Source of the DNA: JBBSEZ01 sp038239195
GTDB lineage: Bacteria > Planctomycetota > Planctomycetia > Gemmatales > Gemmataceae
Direction: 5' to 3'
NCBI GenBank assembly: GCA_038239195.1
Contig: JBBSEZ010000513.1
Coordinates: forward strand, 1 to 6,589
Length of the DNA stretch: 6,589 nt
A model generated the notes under the pieces. That model was not told the origin of the DNA. It worked only from the letters and a program-made list of their open reading frames with translations, and made no database searches. A program made the translations under genes and the position numbers. Shown piece after piece: positions 4,114-6,589 of the stretch (position 1 is its first letter; the number at the start of each line of letters is the position of its first letter).

Positions 4114-6399
4114 TCACCTCGTCAGTCCCAACCGCCACAACACGTCGTGGACCACGTGGGCGCGCAGATACTTTCGCACGCGCACGTGCGCCTCCTCCGC
4201 CGTCACCGGCCGGCCGTGCGAGCGCTGTCGTAACTGGGCGATCTCGCGTGCGCCGAGGTCTTCCATGCGCGCGCTCGTCTTCTGCTGCGCGTGGACGCGG
4301 AACGCCCCGAGGAAGCGCGGCGCCCGCGCGAAGACGGCGCCGGCTTCGCGGAAGCGCAGCAGCAGGTCCCAGTCCAGCGCGAACTGGAACGGCTCGTCCA
4401 GCCGCCCCCCGACGCGCTCCCAGATTCGCCGCCGCCAGAACAGCGTCTCCTGCGGCACGAAATCGGTCCACGTCAGCATCCCGTCGTCGTGCGGCGGCAA
4501 CACCCACCGGCCCACTTCCCGATCGGCCTCGTCGATGACGATGCGGTTCCCGTACACCACGTCCACCTCGGGGCGGCGATGGAAGAACGCGGCGACGTAG
4601 CGCAGCGCGCCGGGCAACAGCAGATCGTCGGAGTTCAGATAGGCCATGATCTCGCCCGTCGCGTGCCGGAAGCCCCGGTTGATGGCATCGGCCTGTCCGC
4701 CGTCGGGCGCGGACTCCCAGTGGAGCAACTGATCGGCGTAGCGCTCCAGAACGGCGAGCGTCTCGTCGCTCGAGCCGCCATCCTGGACCACGTGTTCGAG
4801 CCGGGGGTAGCGCTGCTCGTGGACGCTCCGCAAGGTGCGCTCCAGAAAGGCCCCCTGCTCGAAGGAGGGCGTGACGATGGAAATGACCGGAAGCGGGCTC
4901 GGCAACTTCCTCATCTGGAGCGCCGGGGGCAATCCCAACGGGCGAGGAGGATACTGCCAGAGCACTCCCAGGCGCGGCGACAGGGGGCGGCCAAAGTAGC
5001 CGTAGGCGCGGACCAGTCTGGCCCGGATCGCCCTCCACGGCCACCAGGCGGCGCGGCACCTTTCGGCAGGCGCCCTCGCGCTGGCCCCCAGCGCTCGCAG
5101 GCGAAAACACAGAGGGCGGTGGTCGCGGTTGCCCAGGTATTCGTGCGGCACCACGAACGCGCGCGACCGGGCCTCCAGCGCGTGCGGGCCCGGCTCGAGA
5201 CGATCGACGCCTACCTCCAGGACGAAGCCCGCGCCGGCACGTTTCGCGGCGATCGGCATCGGCACTCCGTCGAGGAACACGGCAGGAGGAGGCAGCGCCG
5301 GGGCCCCGGCGAAGGCGGGGCCCCCCTCCAGGCGCAGCGTGGCCTGGCCCGGCGCCAGTTCCACCTCGGCGCGGAACGTGGGCCCGACGGAACCGTCTTC
5401 GTGGGCCCCGGTAAACCCTCGCCAGTTCGTCGTTCGCGGATCGACAGGCAGCGTGCGCCAGCTCGGTTCGCCCTCCAGGGCATGGGGCCCAACGCGACTC
5501 GTCCAGGGCGCGAGGAGCCGCCGCGCCGTCCGCGTCGCGGCCAGCCAGGGACAGAGCGAGGCCCCCGCGGCCGTGACGGCCCACCCGAGCAAGGGCCAGC
5601 CGCGCTGGCGCAGGCCCCAACCCTTGGCCGTCAACCGCGTCGAGGCCCGGCCCACGCGATGAACGAGAAACGAGAGGGCCAAACGCCAAAAATCGGCCTT
5701 CGTCGGCCCCGGCCAATGGCCCCAGCTCGCGCGAAGCGCCTGCTTGTAGATGTGCCGTTTCGCGTTGGCGCAACTCTTCGAGCCCGGGTGCAGGCGATAC
5801 GTCGCCAGGACGTCGTCGATCGCGTGGAAGGCGTAGTGCCGGCTGAAGCGGCAGAACAGGTCGTAGTCGAGGATGAGGTGTTCCCGTTCGTTCAGCGGCC
5901 CGCAGCGCCGCCAGACTTCCGCCGACCAGAACGTCGCCGGCTGGGGGATCGTGTTGGGCTTCCAGGCCTCCAGCAGGCGGCGATGCCCGCGATAGGCGCA
6001 AGGGTGTTCCTGGCCGGTCGGCCGATCGTCCTCATCGACGTACTTGCAACGCCCGACGACGACGTGCCGGTCGAGCGCAGGATCGATCTCCCGGGCCACG
6101 CGATGCAAGGCGCCGGGAAGGAAGGTGTCGTCGGAATTGAGGAAGCAGAAAATGTCGCCGGTCGCCAGGCGAAAGCCCTTGTTGACGGCCTCGGCCTGCC
6201 CCCCGTCCGGTTCGCGGACGATGCGCAGGTGCGGATAGCGGGCGAGGACGGCGGGCGTGTCGTCGGTGGACGTCCCATCCACGACGATGTGCTCGAAGTT
6301 GGGATAATCCTGGGCGAGGACGCTTTCGATGGTGCGGGCGATGAACCGCCCCTGGTTGTAGGAACTGGTCACGATCGAGATGCGCGGAAGGTTCGCCAT
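4114..6399 (-). CDS. Bifunctional tandem family-2 glycosyltransferase (761 aa)
   Basis: Two GT-A domains of the GT2 type sit in one chain. Domain 1 (about 5-205) has ISIVTSSYNQG (7-17), VVDGTSTDDT (39-48), EPDGGQAEAVNKG (63-75), the metal-binding LNSDD (87-91) and LDYDLFCRF (177-185). Domain 2 (about 503-705) repeats the plan with ISIVTPSFEQG (506-516), VVQDGGSSDET (537-547), APDGGQADAINRG (564-576), LNSDD (588-592) and LDWDLLLRF (675-683). Between them are a basic, partly hydrophobic stretch (206-300) and a predicted beta-rich region (about 310-440) ending in DHRPLCFRLRAL. Each domain should move a sugar from a nucleotide donor to an acceptor, probably for a surface polysaccharide or glycolipid. 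Neither donor nor acceptor can be read. Residues 268-290 are only moderately hydrophobic, so membrane attachment is uncertain. The ATG at 6399 begins just before the first strand and has a weak AGGG upstream. Any longer N-terminus would run into the artefactual poly-G tail. Confidence 0.93.
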   Translation of the reverse strand: MANLPRISIVTSSYNQGRFIARTIESVLAQDYPNFEHIVVDGTSTDDTPAVLARYPHLRIVREPDGGQAEAVNKGFRLATGDIFCFLNSDDTFLPGALHRVAREIDPALDRHVVVGRCKYVDEDDRPTGQEHPCAYRGHRRLLEAWKPNTIPQPATFWSAEVWRRCGPLNEREHLILDYDLFCRFSRHYAFHAIDDVLATYRLHPGSKSCANAKRHIYKQALRASWGHWPGPTKADFWRLALSFLVHRVGRASTRLTAKGWGLRQRGWPLLGWAVTAAGASLCPWLAATRTARRLLAPWTSRVGPHALEGEPSWRTLPVDPRTTNWRGFTGAHEDGSVGPTFRAEVELAPGQATLRLEGGPAFAGAPALPPPAVFLDGVPMPIAAKRAGAGFVLEVGVDRLEPGPHALEARSRAFVVPHEYLGNRDHRPLCFRLRALGASARAPAERCRAAWWPWRAIRARLVRAYGYFGRPLSPRLGVLWQYPPRPLGLPPALQMRKLPSPLPVISIVTPSFEQGAFLERTLRSVHEQRYPRLEHVVQDGGSSDETLAVLERYADQLLHWESAPDGGQADAINRGFRHATGEIMAYLNSDDLLLPGALRYVAAFFHRRPEVDVVYGNRIVIDEADREVGRWVLPPHDDGMLTWTDFVPQETLFWRRRIWERVGGRLDEPFQFALDWDLLLRFREAGAVFARAPRFLGAFRVHAQQKTSARMEDLGAREIAQLRQRSHGRPVTAEEAHVRVRKYLRAHVVHDVLWRLGLTR

Positions 6400-6477
6400 G
6401 ACGTCGCCCTGTGGAACACCCGACGCAACTCGTATCGACGTGCGCGCAGGGAGAGGGAGGGGTGAGGAGCGAATCGA
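6400..6477 (-). other. Leader region of the glycosyltransferase gene
   Basis: This is 78 bases of ordinary-looking sequence between the start codon and the homopolymer tail. A weak AGGG lies 7 bases before the ATG. The stretch 6448-6466 is purine-rich (GGGAG/GGGGTGAG) on the plus strand. I see no clear -10/-35 pair, and the true promoter may lie beyond the window. Confidence 0.35.
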
Positions 6478-6589
6478 GGGGGGGGGGGGGGGGGGGGCCC
6501 CCGGGGTTGCCCCCCCCCACGGGGGGGCCGCCCCCCCCCCCCCCCCAGACACAAAAAAACAGGGGGGGGGGGGCCCCCCCCCCCCGGCC
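6478..6589. repeat. Low-complexity poly-G/poly-C tail, probable sequencing or assembly artefact
   Basis: From 6478 on, the sequence is almost only long G and C runs: 20 G (6478-6497), 16 C (6531-6546), and 12 G directly followed by 12 C (6562-6585). They are broken by a short AGACACAAAAAAACA piece (6547-6561). Nothing here has codon structure or resembles the rest of the window. Such G-run ends are typical of two-colour Illumina dark-cycle reads built into a contig end. Open frames through it give poly-Gly or poly-Pro and are not real. Confidence 0.8.

Noticed and set aside
4291..6465. 724-residue open frame on the plus strand opposite the glycosyltransferase
   Set aside because: It mirrors the codon pattern of the real minus-strand gene, is rich in Arg, Pro, Gly and Gln, shows no recognisable motif, and the minus strand here encodes two clear GT2 domains.
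6400..6552. N-terminal extension of the glycosyltransferase by 51 residues
   Set aside because: The extension translates poly-G/poly-C into Gly and Pro runs from the probable artefact. The GT2 fold begins a few residues after the ATG at 6399.

Overview
The window looks like a piece of a Planctomycetes genome, most likely of the Gemmata type. It is very GC-rich. It carries three protein families that I know mainly from that phylum: a DUF1559 prepilin-like protein, a small TIGR03067-type secreted protein, and a short protein with the 'EWLAC...RSRKAVEVAERFA' signature. This assignment rests on remembered family sequences, not on a search. The last ~110 bases are homopolymer G/C blocks that look like an assembly or sequencing artefact at a contig end.

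All seven supported genes lie on the minus strand, so transcription runs from high to low coordinates. In that order they are: a large protein with two glycosyltransferase-2 domains (6399-4114), a class I SAM-dependent methyltransferase (4044-3328), a HAD-family phosphatase-like hydrolase (3214-2543), a TIGR03067 protein with a signal peptide (2417-1971), a DUF1559 pseudopilin-like protein (1846-1010), a putative lipoprotein with a transthyretin-like fold (978-388), and a short, probably truncated planctomycete protein (361-35). Four starts rest on clear GGAGG-type ribosome binding sites: the methyltransferase, the TIGR03067 protein, the DUF1559 protein and the short gene. The long reading frames on the plus strand are treated as GC-driven shadows.

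There seem to be two functional blocks. The right block (glycosyltransferase, methyltransferase, HAD hydrolase) could serve surface glycan or small-molecule modification, though no substrate can be read from the sequence. The left block pairs the DUF1559 gene with a lipoprotein 31 bases downstream, a pairing I recall as common in Gemmata-like genomes, and the short gene follows 26 bases later. Gaps of 113-125 bases separate the HAD, TIGR03067 and DUF1559 genes, and no convincing sigma-70 promoter is visible in them.

The most notable non-coding structure is a long imperfect inverted repeat (3216-3299) between the methyltransferase and HAD genes. Its 3' arm in the transcript contains the HAD ribosome binding site and ends one base before the GTG start. 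The second notable point is the tandem glycosyltransferase with a ~300-residue insert between its catalytic domains. I found no CRISPR, tRNA, rRNA, insertion sequence or defence system, and nothing that amounts to a clearly new multi-gene system.
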